Positions 33,203 through 40,913 of a stretch of DNA of 64,000 nucleotides are shown here, one piece after another. Positions within the stretch are counted from its first letter, which is position 1. Every line of letters starts with the position of its first letter. The DNA comes from Pelomonas sp. Root1444 (GTDB taxonomy: Bacteria; Pseudomonadota; Gammaproteobacteria; Burkholderiales; Burkholderiaceae_C): the NCBI RefSeq assembly GCF_001426885.1, contig NZ_LMFP01000011.1:95017-159016 (forward strand), written 5' to 3'. A model generated the notes under the pieces. It saw nothing but the letters and a program-made list of their open reading frames with translations. It was not told the DNA's origin and did not search any database. The position numbers and the translations under genes were made by a program.

Positions 33203-33703
33203 TCACATCAGCCCCCGCAGCCGCTCCCGTCCACGCGACAGGCGCGACATCACCGTGCCGATGGGGATGCCCAGCGCCTGCGCGATCTCGGCATAGGCCA
33301 GGCCGTCCAGCGCGGTCAGCAGCAGCACCTCGCGCTGCTCGGCCGGCAGCGCGGCGAGGGCGGCGTCCAGGTCGCGCAGGACGAGGATCTGCCCCTGGGT
33401 CGGCGCCACCGGCACTTCGGGGGTCTGCTCGTCGAGGTCGACGGTGTCCAGCCGGCCGCGGCGCAACGCGTCGACGTGCAGGTTGTGCATGATGCTGAAC
33501 AGCCAGGTGCGCATGTCGCCCACGCCCTGCCAAAGCCGGGCGCGCGACCAGGCGCGCTCCAGCGTGTCCTGCAGCAGGTCGTCGGCGTCTTCGTCGTTGC
33601 GGCGCAGCGCGCGCGCATAGCGGCGCAGCCGCGGCAGCGAAGCCAGCAGCTCGGCGGCGTTGGGATGGGCGGGGTTTGCGAAGGCGCGTGGGGCGGCTGC
33701 CAT
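33203..33703 (-). CDS. ECF-type RNA polymerase sigma factor
   Basis: A 166-residue sigma factor. Region 2 is LPRLRRYARALRRNDEDADDLLQDTLERAWSRARLWQGVGDMRTWLFSIMHNLHVDALRR; region 4 is ALAALPAEQREVLLLTALDGLAYAEIAQALGIPIGTVMSRLSRGRERLRGLM, ending flush with the HTH. An ATG at 33703 is used; the frame could extend to 33739. No anti-sigma gene is adjacent. The next same-strand gene encodes the PEP-CTERM protein, a plausible target. Confidence 0.88.
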   Translation of the reverse strand: MAAAPRAFANPAHPNAAELLASLPRLRRYARALRRNDEDADDLLQDTLERAWSRARLWQGVGDMRTWLFSIMHNLHVDALRRGRLDTVDLDEQTPEVPVAPTQGQILVLRDLDAALAALPAEQREVLLLTALDGLAYAEIAQALGIPIGTVMSRLSRGRERLRGLM

Positions 33704-33746
33704 GGCCGGTGAGTACCACCGCCAAGCACCGCGGTTCAAAGCCCCG

Positions 33747-34229
33747 CTAAACGGGCACGGCGGTGGTGTTCTTCAGCCGCTCCAGCACGAAGCTGGTCTT
33801 GCAGTCCTGCACGCTGGGGTGCATCAGCAGCGTGTCGCTGATGAAGCGGGCGTAATGCTGCATGTCCTGCACCAGCACGCGCAGCAGGTAGTCCATCTCG
33901 CCGGTCAGCGCGGCGCACTCCACCACCTCGGGCCAGGTCTGCACCGCCGCGCGGAACAGGTCGCGCGGGTTGCGCAGCGGGTTGTCGGTCTGCTTCTCCA
34001 GCCGCACGTTCAGGTACGCCGTCAGCCCCAGGCCCACGCGCTCGGGCGGCACCAGGGCGACATAACGACCGATGACGCCGGCCTCCTCCAGCCGCCGCAC
34101 GCGGCGCAGCACGGCCGAGGACGACAGGCCCGCATCGGCCGCCAGCGCGTCGTAGGTCAGCCGGCCGTCGGCCTGCAGCGCGCGCAGGATGCGTCGGTCG
34201 ATGGCATCCAGGTCGATGGTGGCGTCCAT
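33747..34229 (-). CDS. Lrp/AsnC-family regulator
   Basis: A 160-residue regulator with a winged-helix start (LDAIDRRILRALQADGRLTYDALAADAGLSSSAVLRRVRRLEEAGVIGRYVALV) and the RAM ligand-binding domain (VRLEKQTDNPLRNPRDLFRAAVQTWPEVVECAALTGEMDYLLRVLVQDMQHYARFI). It is divergent from hppD by 117 bp with a near-perfect inverted repeat between, so control of tyrosine breakdown in response to an aromatic amino acid is likely. Confidence 0.9.
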   Translation of the reverse strand: MDATIDLDAIDRRILRALQADGRLTYDALAADAGLSSSAVLRRVRRLEEAGVIGRYVALVPPERVGLGLTAYLNVRLEKQTDNPLRNPRDLFRAAVQTWPEVVECAALTGEMDYLLRVLVQDMQHYARFISDTLLMHPSVQDCKTSFVLERLKNTTAVPV

Positions 34230-34241
34230 TCAGCAATTCTT

Positions 34242-34295
34242 GCAGCTTTCATGCGTCCGTCAGTTATTCGGCGCCTGACATTGCATGAAACCTGC
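34242..34295. promoter_or_regulatory. Inverted repeat pair between Lrp-type regulator and hppD
   Basis: GCAGCTTTCATGC (34242-34254) and GCATGAAACCTGC (34283-34295) are reverse complements with one mismatch in 13, separated by 28 bp. The half-site spacing (about 41 bp centre to centre, close to four helical turns) suits cooperative binding by an Lrp octamer. Confidence 0.6.
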
Positions 34296-34346
34296 GCGCC
34301 CGGCGCCGCAGAATTTTCGTTTCCGCGCAATCGAGAGGAGACAGCC

Positions 34347-35486
34347 ATGGCCAAGTTCACTCCCTGGGACAACCCCATGGGCACCGACGGGTTCGAGTTC
34401 ATCGAGTTCGCGGCGCCCGACCCCGCCGGTCTGGGCGCGCTGTTCACGACGATGGGCTTCAGCGCCGTGGCCAAGCACCGGCACAAGGACGTCACCCTGT
34501 ACCGCCAGGGCGGCGTCAACTTCATCATCAACGCCGAGAAGGATTCGTTCGCCCAGCGCTTCGCGCGGCTGCACGGACCGTCGATCTGTGCCATCGCCTT
34601 CCGTGTGCAGGACGCCGGGCTGGCCTACCAGCGCGCGCTGGAACTGGGCGCCTGGGGCTTCGACAACAAGGCCGGCCCGATGGAGCTGAACATCCCGGCC
34701 ATCAAGGGCATCGGCGACTCGCTGATCTATTTCGTCGACCGCTGGCAGGGCAAGGGCGGCGCAGCGGCGGGCGCCATCGGCAACATCAGCATCTACGACG
34801 TGGACTTCGTGCCCGTGCTGGACGCGCAAGGCCAGCCGGTGGACCCCGACCCGGTCGGCCACGGCCTGACCGAGATCGACCACCTGACGCACAACGTCTT
34901 CCGCGGCCGCATGAAGGAATGGTCGGAGTTCTATGAGCGCTTCTTCAACTTCCGCGAGGTGCGCTACTTCGACATCGAGGGCAAGCTGACCGGCCTGAAG
35001 AGCAAGGCCATGACCAGCCCCTGCGGCAAGATCCGCATCCCGATCAACGAGAGCAGCGACGACAAGAGCCAGATCGCCGAGTACCTGGACCTGTACCACG
35101 GCGAGGGCATCCAGCACGTCGCGCTGGGCACGACCGACATCTACCAGACGGTCGAGGGCATGAAGCGCACCGGCGTCCAGTTCCAGGACACCATCGAGAC
35201 CTACTTCGACCTGATCGACAAGCGCCTGCCGCAGCACGGCGAGAACGTCGCCGAGCTCAAGCGCCTGCGCATCCTCATCGACGGCGCGACCCACCTGGGC
35301 GCCGACAACGAGCTGCTGCTGCAGATCTTCACGAAGGAAGTGATCGGCCCGATCTTCTTCGAGCTGATCCAGCGCAAGGGCAACGAGGGTTTCGGCGAGG
35401 GCAATTTCAAGGCGCTGTTCGAGAGCATCGAGCTGGATCAGATCCGCCGCGGTGTATTGAAGGACGAGCCGGCCAAGGCGGTCTGA
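34347..35486 (+). CDS. hppD: 4-hydroxyphenylpyruvate dioxygenase
   Basis: A 379-residue Fe(II) enzyme that converts 4-hydroxyphenylpyruvate to homogentisate in tyrosine catabolism. The two VOC halves are visible; iron ligands are H179 (EIDHLTHNVF), H257 (IQHVALGT) and E339 (FFELIQRKG), and the C-terminal lid is NEGFGEGNFKALFESIELDQ. GAGAGGAGACAG precedes the ATG. The gene is divergent from the Lrp-type regulator, and its last 49 nt overlap the convergent hydrolase gene. Confidence 0.96.
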   Translation: MAKFTPWDNPMGTDGFEFIEFAAPDPAGLGALFTTMGFSAVAKHRHKDVTLYRQGGVNFIINAEKDSFAQRFARLHGPSICAIAFRVQDAGLAYQRALELGAWGFDNKAGPMELNIPAIKGIGDSLIYFVDRWQGKGGAAAGAIGNISIYDVDFVPVLDAQGQPVDPDPVGHGLTEIDHLTHNVFRGRMKEWSEFYERFFNFREVRYFDIEGKLTGLKSKAMTSPCGKIRIPINESSDDKSQIAEYLDLYHGEGIQHVALGTTDIYQTVEGMKRTGVQFQDTIETYFDLIDKRLPQHGENVAELKRLRILIDGATHLGADNELLLQIFTKEVIGPIFFELIQRKGNEGFGEGNFKALFESIELDQIRRGVLKDEPAKAV

Positions 35487-36328
35487 AGCGACGGAGTCCG
35501 AAGGGCCTCCTGCAAGACCTTCCAGGCCTCGGGCGAATGCACGAGGCCCATGTGGCCCACGCCATCCAGCCGGTGCGCCCGCGCGCCCGGCAGGATGGCC
35601 CGCTCCGCCGGGTTGACGATCTGGTCGCAGGGTGTCCAGAAGCAGTCGGCATTCGGCAGCCCCGGCAGCGCCCCCAGCCAGGCGTTGCCCAGACGCATCT
35701 GCTGCGTGTTGACGCCCAGGCCAAGCGCCGCCATGCGCGTGCCCTGGTGCGGCGAGCCCAGCGTGATGACGTGGGGCGTCTCATGGCCCGCGCCGTACTT
35801 GCGCCACCAGGCCCGCAGCGCCAGGCCGCCCATGCTGTGGGCGCACAGCACCGGCATGCGGCCGGTCAGCGCCTGGAGCCGCCGCACGCCCGCCTCGATC
35901 TCGTCGGCATAGGCGTCGATGCTGCCGAAGGCCGGCTCCAAGGACGGCGCGATGAACGCCACGCCCTGCTCGCGCAGCCGCTTCATCCACCCGTTCCAGC
36001 GGCCACGGTTGCAGGAAAAGCCGTGCACCAACAGCACGCCGTGCGGCGCGTTCGCCGGCAGGTGGTCGGGCTCGGCCCATTCCCGCCAGGGCTGGCGCCA
36101 TGAGAAGGCCAGCTCGCTGGCGACCACCTCGCGCGCCCAGGCCCGCAACAGCTGGCCCCAGGCTGGCGGCGGCCGGTTGACCCAGCGCAGCTGCACGAAG
36201 CCCAAGGCCAGCACCGCCGCATGCAGGCCCAGCGTCAGCACCCCCCAGGCCCAGCCAAAGTACCAGCCGACGGCCAGCGCCGCCAGCAGGCGCAGCACCA
36301 CCCAGATCCTCTGCAACCTCCCATTCAT
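35438..36328 (-). CDS. Alpha/beta hydrolase, lipase-like, membrane-anchored
   Basis: A 296-residue protein. Two N-terminal hydrophobic stretches (LLAALAVGWYFGWAWGVLTLGLHAAVLALGFVQL) anchor it; the hydrolase fold follows with the oxyanion motif LLVHGFSCNRGRW, the nucleophile elbow LCAHSMGGLALRAW, TLGSPHQGTRMAALG and the catalytic His region LDGVGHMGLVHSPEAW. The GSPHQGT stretch is typical of lipase/triacylglycerol hydrolase-like esterases; the substrate is unknown. The stop lies inside hppD on the other strand. Confidence 0.82.
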   Translation of the reverse strand: MNGRLQRIWVVLRLLAALAVGWYFGWAWGVLTLGLHAAVLALGFVQLRWVNRPPPAWGQLLRAWAREVVASELAFSWRQPWREWAEPDHLPANAPHGVLLVHGFSCNRGRWNGWMKRLREQGVAFIAPSLEPAFGSIDAYADEIEAGVRRLQALTGRMPVLCAHSMGGLALRAWWRKYGAGHETPHVITLGSPHQGTRMAALGLGVNTQQMRLGNAWLGALPGLPNADCFWTPCDQIVNPAERAILPGARAHRLDGVGHMGLVHSPEAWKVLQEALRTPSLQTALAGSSFNTPRRI

Positions 36329-36364
36329 CGGCCCAGTCTAAGCGGGCAGAATCAACGCCGCCCC

Positions 36365-37051
36365 ATGGACCAACTGAGTGCCGAATCCCTGCTGAAGGAG
36401 CTGCGCGCCGTGGACGCCGAACGCGCTCACCGCGCGGCCGACCCCGCGCTCGAAGCGCGCGTGCAAGCCCTCAAGGCCTGGCAGCAGCGCCGCTTCGCCC
36501 AGACCTATGCCGACCTGCTCGCCAACCCGCGCTACGAGGGCGCGACGCGCTTCTTCCTGCAGGAGCTCTACGGCCCGGGCGACTACCGCCAGCGCGATGC
36601 GCAGTTCGCCCGCGTCATCCCGACGCTGACCCGCCTCTTCCCCGAGGAGGTGGTCGACACGGTCGCCAAACTCGCCCGCTTGCATGCGCTGTCCGAGCGC
36701 CTGGACACGCGCATGGCCGAGCACCTCTTGTCGCCCGACATCACGCCGGCCGAGTACGGCATCGCCTGGCGCGCCTGCGGCGAGCCGGCGTCGCGCCAGC
36801 AGCAGGTCGACCTGACCATGGCCGTCGGCGAGTCGCTGGACAAGCTGACGCGCAAGCCGCTGCTGCGCCAGACGCTGCGCCTGATGCGCGGCCCCGCGCA
36901 GATCGCCGGGATGGGCGCGCTGCAGAGCTTCCTGGAGACCGGCTTCGACACCTTCCGCGCGATGCGCGGCGCCGGCGAGTTCCTGTCCATCGTGAAGCAG
37001 CGCGAGGAGGCGCTGGCGCGCTCGCTCTTCGACGGCGGCTCGACGGCCTAA
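36365..37051 (+). CDS. FFLEELY-motif helical protein
   Basis: A 228-residue, almost all-helical cytoplasmic protein carrying the hallmark FFLQELYGPGDYRQRDAQFARVIP near residue 60, and the C-terminal MRGPAQIAGMGALQSFLETGFDTFRAMRGAGEFL. This pattern defines an uncharacterised proteobacterial family named after the FFLEELY motif. It is divergent from the hydrolase by 36 bp, and its downstream neighbour is the acyl-CoA synthetase. I have no biochemical role to offer. Confidence 0.72.
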   Translation: MDQLSAESLLKELRAVDAERAHRAADPALEARVQALKAWQQRRFAQTYADLLANPRYEGATRFFLQELYGPGDYRQRDAQFARVIPTLTRLFPEEVVDTVAKLARLHALSERLDTRMAEHLLSPDITPAEYGIAWRACGEPASRQQQVDLTMAVGESLDKLTRKPLLRQTLRLMRGPAQIAGMGALQSFLETGFDTFRAMRGAGEFLSIVKQREEALARSLFDGGSTA

Positions 37052-37067
37052 TGTCACAACCGCGACG

Positions 37068-37083
37068 TAGGGCAAGTCCCCTA
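37068..37083. promoter_or_regulatory. TAGGG-N6-CCCTA dyad upstream of acyl-CoA synthetase gene
   Basis: TAGGG-CAAGTC-CCCTA forms an inverted repeat 57 bp before the acyl-CoA synthetase start. It contains the rare CTAG tetramer and resembles other dyads in the window. Confidence 0.35.
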
Positions 37084-37139
37084 GCCGGGTGACACGCTGC
37101 AACCCAAGATCAGCGACCTTCTTTCGCCGAGGCCTGCTG

Positions 37140-38882
37140 ATGACTGCCGCCGTTGCCGCCCTTGATGAAGCCTCTGTGCTGAGCCCGCGCGACAAGCCCT
37201 GGCTGGCCAGCTATCCGGCTGGCGTGCCGGCGCAAATCGACACGCGCGTCTACGGCTCCCTGGTCGACCTGCTGAACGAGGCGTTCGCCAAGCATGCGCG
37301 GCGCGACGCGGCCATCTGCATGGGCCAGCGGATGCGCTTCGCGGAGATCGACCAGCTGTCGCTGCAACTCGGCGCCTGGTTGCAGGCCCAGGGGCTCAAG
37401 CAGGGCGACCGCGTCGCCATCATGATGCCCAACCTGCTGCAGTACGGTGTGGCCATCGCCGCCATCCTGCGCGCCGGCTTCGTGGTCGTGAACGTGAACC
37501 CGCTGTACACGCCGCGTGAGCTGGAGCACCAGCTCAAGGACTCGGGCGCGCGGGCCATCGTCGTGCTGGAGAACTTCGCGCACACCTTGTCCGAGGTCAT
37601 CGCCGAGACCGACGTGAAGCATGTCGTGCTGGCCTCCATGGGCGACCTGCTGAACTGGTGGAAAGGGCCGCTGATCAACTTCGCCGTGCGCCACCTGAAG
37701 AAGATGGTGCCGGAGTTCCGGCTGCCGGTCGGCGACGGCCGCACCGTCGTGCGCTTCAACGAGGCGCTGCGCCATGGCGAGCGGCTGACGCTGAAGAAGC
37801 CCGCGCTGAGCCCCGACGATGTCGCCTTCCTGCAGTACACCGGCGGCACGACCGGCGTGTCCAAGGGCGCCACGCTGCTGCACCGCAATATCGTCGCCAA
37901 CATCCTGCAGGTCGAGGCCTGGTTCCAGCCCATGCTGGCCAGACTGCCCGACCAGAACATGCAGTTCACCAACGTCTGCGCGCTGCCGCTGTATCACATC
38001 TTCGCGCTGACGGCCTGCTTCATGCTCGGCGCGCGCATGGGCCACCTGAACATCCTGGTGCCCAACCCGCGCGACATCCCCGGCTTCATCGAGACGCTGC
38101 GCGGCCACAAGATCCACATCTTCCCGGCCGTCAACACGCTGTTCAACGCGCTGGCCGCCGAACCCGGCTTCTCGCGGCTGGACTTCTCCGAACTCGTCAT
38201 CTCCAACGGCGGCGGCATGGCCGTGCAGCAGGCCACCGCCGAGAAGTGGCTGAAGGTCACCGGCTGCCCGGTCGTCGAGGGCTACGGCCTGTCCGAGACG
38301 TCGCCGGCCGCGACCATCAACCCGCTGGACCAGCGCGCCTTCAACGGCAGCATCGGCCTGCCGGTGCCGTCCACCGAGATCGCCATCCGCGACGACGAAG
38401 GGCGAGACCTGCCCATCGGCGAGCGCGGCGAGATCTGCATCCGTGGCCCGCAGGTGATGGCCGGCTACTGGAAGCGCCCGGAAGAGACCGCCAACGCCAT
38501 GTGCGCCGACGGCTTCTTCAAGAGCGGCGACATCGGCATCATGGACGCGCGCGGCTTCGTGCGCATCGTCGACCGCAAGAAGGACATGATCCTGGTCAGC
38601 GGCTTCAACGTCTATCCGACCGAGATCGAGCAGGTCGTCAACCTGCACCCCGGCGTGCTGGAATGCGCCGCCGTCGGCGTGCCGGACGCCAAGTCCGGCG
38701 AGGCCGTCAAGCTCTTCGTCGTCAAGAGCGACCCCGCGCTGGCCGAGGAAGACCTCGCCAGCTACTGCGCCGCGCAGCTGACGGCCTACAAGCGGCCGAA
38801 GTTCATCGAGTTCCGCGACGAGCTGCCCAAGAGCAACGTCGGCAAGATCCTGCGCCGCGAACTGCGCAGCACCACCGCCTGA
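37140..38882 (+). CDS. fadD: Long-chain fatty acid-CoA ligase
   Basis: A 580-residue member of the AMP-forming acyl-CoA synthetase superfamily. Adenylation motif YTGGTTGVSKGATLLHRN (A3), VVEGYGLSETSPAATINP (A5), FKSGDIGIMDARGFVRIVDRKKDMILVSGFNVYPTEIE (A7-A8) and the C-terminal catalytic lysine in PKSNVGKILRRELR. It activates fatty acids as acyl-CoA through an acyl-AMP. CCGAGG lies 8 bp before the ATG; a longer frame from 37089 lacks support. A TAGGG/CCCTA dyad lies upstream. Confidence 0.9.
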   Translation: MTAAVAALDEASVLSPRDKPWLASYPAGVPAQIDTRVYGSLVDLLNEAFAKHARRDAAICMGQRMRFAEIDQLSLQLGAWLQAQGLKQGDRVAIMMPNLLQYGVAIAAILRAGFVVVNVNPLYTPRELEHQLKDSGARAIVVLENFAHTLSEVIAETDVKHVVLASMGDLLNWWKGPLINFAVRHLKKMVPEFRLPVGDGRTVVRFNEALRHGERLTLKKPALSPDDVAFLQYTGGTTGVSKGATLLHRNIVANILQVEAWFQPMLARLPDQNMQFTNVCALPLYHIFALTACFMLGARMGHLNILVPNPRDIPGFIETLRGHKIHIFPAVNTLFNALAAEPGFSRLDFSELVISNGGGMAVQQATAEKWLKVTGCPVVEGYGLSETSPAATINPLDQRAFNGSIGLPVPSTEIAIRDDEGRDLPIGERGEICIRGPQVMAGYWKRPEETANAMCADGFFKSGDIGIMDARGFVRIVDRKKDMILVSGFNVYPTEIEQVVNLHPGVLECAAVGVPDAKSGEAVKLFVVKSDPALAEEDLASYCAAQLTAYKRPKFIEFRDELPKSNVGKILRRELRSTTA

Positions 38883-38942
38883 CACGTCAGAGGCCGCCTA
38901 AGGCCTTGAGGCGAGGCGCGTGAGCGCCCCGGGGTGGTCCGG

Positions 38943-39902
38943 TCAGAACGGGTTGTTCTTCGCGCGGGTGAGGAACATCGTGCCGATGCGCTGCTGCGCA
39001 TTGGGGCCCAGCAGCGTGTCGCCGGCCCACAGCCACTGCGTCGGGTTGGCGTCGGTCACCAGCGTCGAGGTCGTGCAGTCCTGCGGGGCGACGTCGGAGC
39101 GGCAGGCGGCTTGCGTCACGTTGGAGTAGCCGAAGGCGCCCGGAAAGCGGGCGATCTGCTGGATGGTCTCGTCGACCAGCACCAGGCCGATCAGGCGGCC
39201 GTCGTTCAGCAGGTTCAGGCGCATCGAGATGTTGAAGGCCGCGCTCAACTCGTCCAGGAAGGCCGCGCGGTCGATGTCCGTCTGCTGCAGCTTCTCCTTC
39301 TGGCCGAACGGCGTCAGGCCCACGTCGAAGATGGTCGCGATCACCACGCGGCCGTTGGCGTTGGCGATGCGGTTGGCCTGCTCGGCCAGCAGCTTGCCGC
39401 GCGCCTTGGCCTCGTTGATCAGCGAGTCCTTGTTCTGCGCCGGGAACTGGCGGTACAGCTCCAGCACGTCGTTGACGCCGACATTGATCGCCACCAGGTC
39501 CTTGGGGCCGAAGCGGTCGTTGGACAGGTGCTGGTCGATCCTGTCGCGCACGTTCGCCACCTTGTCGCCGAGCGTCGCGTACATGATGCCCTGGGGCAGC
39601 GCCACGAAATCTTTGTTGCACTGCGGGTAGACGAAGGCGAAGCCGGCCGCCAGCAGCTGGCTCCAGACCGGGCTGAGCGTGCAGTCCACCAGCAGGGTGT
39701 CGGCGGTGAGGCCGTTGATCGTGTACTTCTTGCCGCTTTGCAGGATGGTGCCGCTCTCGTCGCCGAAGGCGATGACGCGGGTGGGCGCGAAGGGTTCGAT
39801 CTGCGCGGTGCCGCCGCCGCCGCAACCGGCGATCAGCGCGGCCGCGGCCAGTGTGGCCAGGGCCAGGCCGCGCTTGAACTTCTGGGAGACAACACGTTGC
39901 AT
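38943..39902 (-). CDS. SGNH-like lipoprotein with altered catalytic motifs
   Basis: A 319-residue lipoprotein (lipobox LIAGC at about residues 22-26). The SGNH-type fold is suggested by block I VIAFGDESG and block III LVAINVGVNDVLELY. Block I reads GDES rather than GDSL, and the terminal block reads WAGDTLLGPNAQQRIG where SGNH enzymes usually have Asp-x-x-His, so the catalytic His is not evident. It could be a variant esterase or a non-catalytic binder. ATG 39902 is chosen over an upstream TTG at 39911. It is on the same strand as the purE-purK-tsaC operon, 25 bp downstream. Confidence 0.68.
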   Translation of the reverse strand: MQRVVSQKFKRGLALATLAAAALIAGCGGGGTAQIEPFAPTRVIAFGDESGTILQSGKKYTINGLTADTLLVDCTLSPVWSQLLAAGFAFVYPQCNKDFVALPQGIMYATLGDKVANVRDRIDQHLSNDRFGPKDLVAINVGVNDVLELYRQFPAQNKDSLINEAKARGKLLAEQANRIANANGRVVIATIFDVGLTPFGQKEKLQQTDIDRAAFLDELSAAFNISMRLNLLNDGRLIGLVLVDETIQQIARFPGAFGYSNVTQAACRSDVAPQDCTTSTLVTDANPTQWLWAGDTLLGPNAQQRIGTMFLTRAKNNPF

Positions 39903-39926
39903 GACGATCAACTCAGGAACAAAAAC

Positions 39927-40913
39927 TCAATCGGTGAAGGCGGCGGCGGCCCGGCTGAGCCGGTCCCGCACACCATCCCAGGCCGGGTCGCGTGGGGGCG
40001 CCTCGACCCAGATCTCGCGGGCGCCGGCCGCATCCAGGGCCCGCAGCACCGCGAACAACTCGTGCGCCGCCGCCGCCGGGTCTGACGGCTGGGCCTGCCA
40101 GCGCCAAGCCGGCAACTGGGCGCGTGAATATACCGCCACCCCTTCCAGCCCCCCGCTGGCCGCCACTGTGGCCAAAAGTAAAGGCAATGCGTCGGCGTCC
40201 AGCAGGCGCACGCGGGCGCTCGGCGCGTAATGCGCGGCCAGCGTGCCGGAGGCCTTGGGCGCGGCGGCGTCCGGCTCGGCCAGGGTCTCGCCGAGCGCGG
40301 CCTCGATGCGGGCGCGGCTGAGCAGGCCGGGGCGCAGCAGGGCCGGCCGCTCGCGGCTGCAATCGACGATGCTGGACTCGATGCCCACCTCGCAGGCGCC
40401 GCCGTCCAGCACCATCAGGCCGGGGCCGAACTCCTCGACGACATGGCGGGCCAGCGTGGGGCTGACGCGGCCGAAGCGGTTGGCGCTGGGCGCCGCGACG
40501 CCCTCCACGCCCAGTGCGCGGGCGGCGGCCAGCACCGCACGCGCGACCGGATGCGCCGGCGCGCGCAGCGCCACGGTGGCGTGGCCGCCCGCGGCGGCTT
40601 CGGCGACGCCGGGCCGGCGCGGCACGATGACGGTCAGCGGGCCGGGCCAGAAGGCGTCCATCAGCCGCCGCGCGGTCGCGGGCAGGTGGTCGGCAAACGC
40701 CTCCGCCCCTGCGGCGTCCAGCACGTGGACGATCAGCGGGTGGTCGCTGGGCCGGCCCTTGGCGGCAAAGATCCCAGCAACGGCCTCGTCGCGGTCGGCC
40801 CGCGCGGCCAGGCCGTAGACCGTCTCGGTCGGCAGGCCCAGCAACCCGCCGTCGGCCAGGCGCCGTGCGGCGGCCTGGATGGCGTCGGGATCGTGACCGG
40901 GCAGGACCAGCAT
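39927..40913 (-). CDS. tsaC: L-threonylcarbamoyladenylate synthase (Sua5/YwlC type)
   Basis: A 328-residue protein that makes threonylcarbamoyl-AMP, first step of tRNA t6A37 formation. The YrdC domain shows GLPTETVYGLAARA, IFAAKGRPSDHPLIVHV (KxR) and VAAPSANRFGRVSPT (SxN). The C-terminal extension with KASGTLAAHYAPSARV marks it as the longer Sua5 form rather than the short TsaC. The start overlaps the purK stop (ATGA), so translation is coupled to purine genes. Confidence 0.93.
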   Translation of the reverse strand: MLVLPGHDPDAIQAAARRLADGGLLGLPTETVYGLAARADRDEAVAGIFAAKGRPSDHPLIVHVLDAAGAEAFADHLPATARRLMDAFWPGPLTVIVPRRPGVAEAAAGGHATVALRAPAHPVARAVLAAARALGVEGVAAPSANRFGRVSPTLARHVVEEFGPGLMVLDGGACEVGIESSIVDCSRERPALLRPGLLSRARIEAALGETLAEPDAAAPKASGTLAAHYAPSARVRLLDADALPLLLATVAASGGLEGVAVYSRAQLPAWRWQAQPSDPAAAAHELFAVLRALDAAGAREIWVEAPPRDPAWDGVRDRLSRAAAAFTD

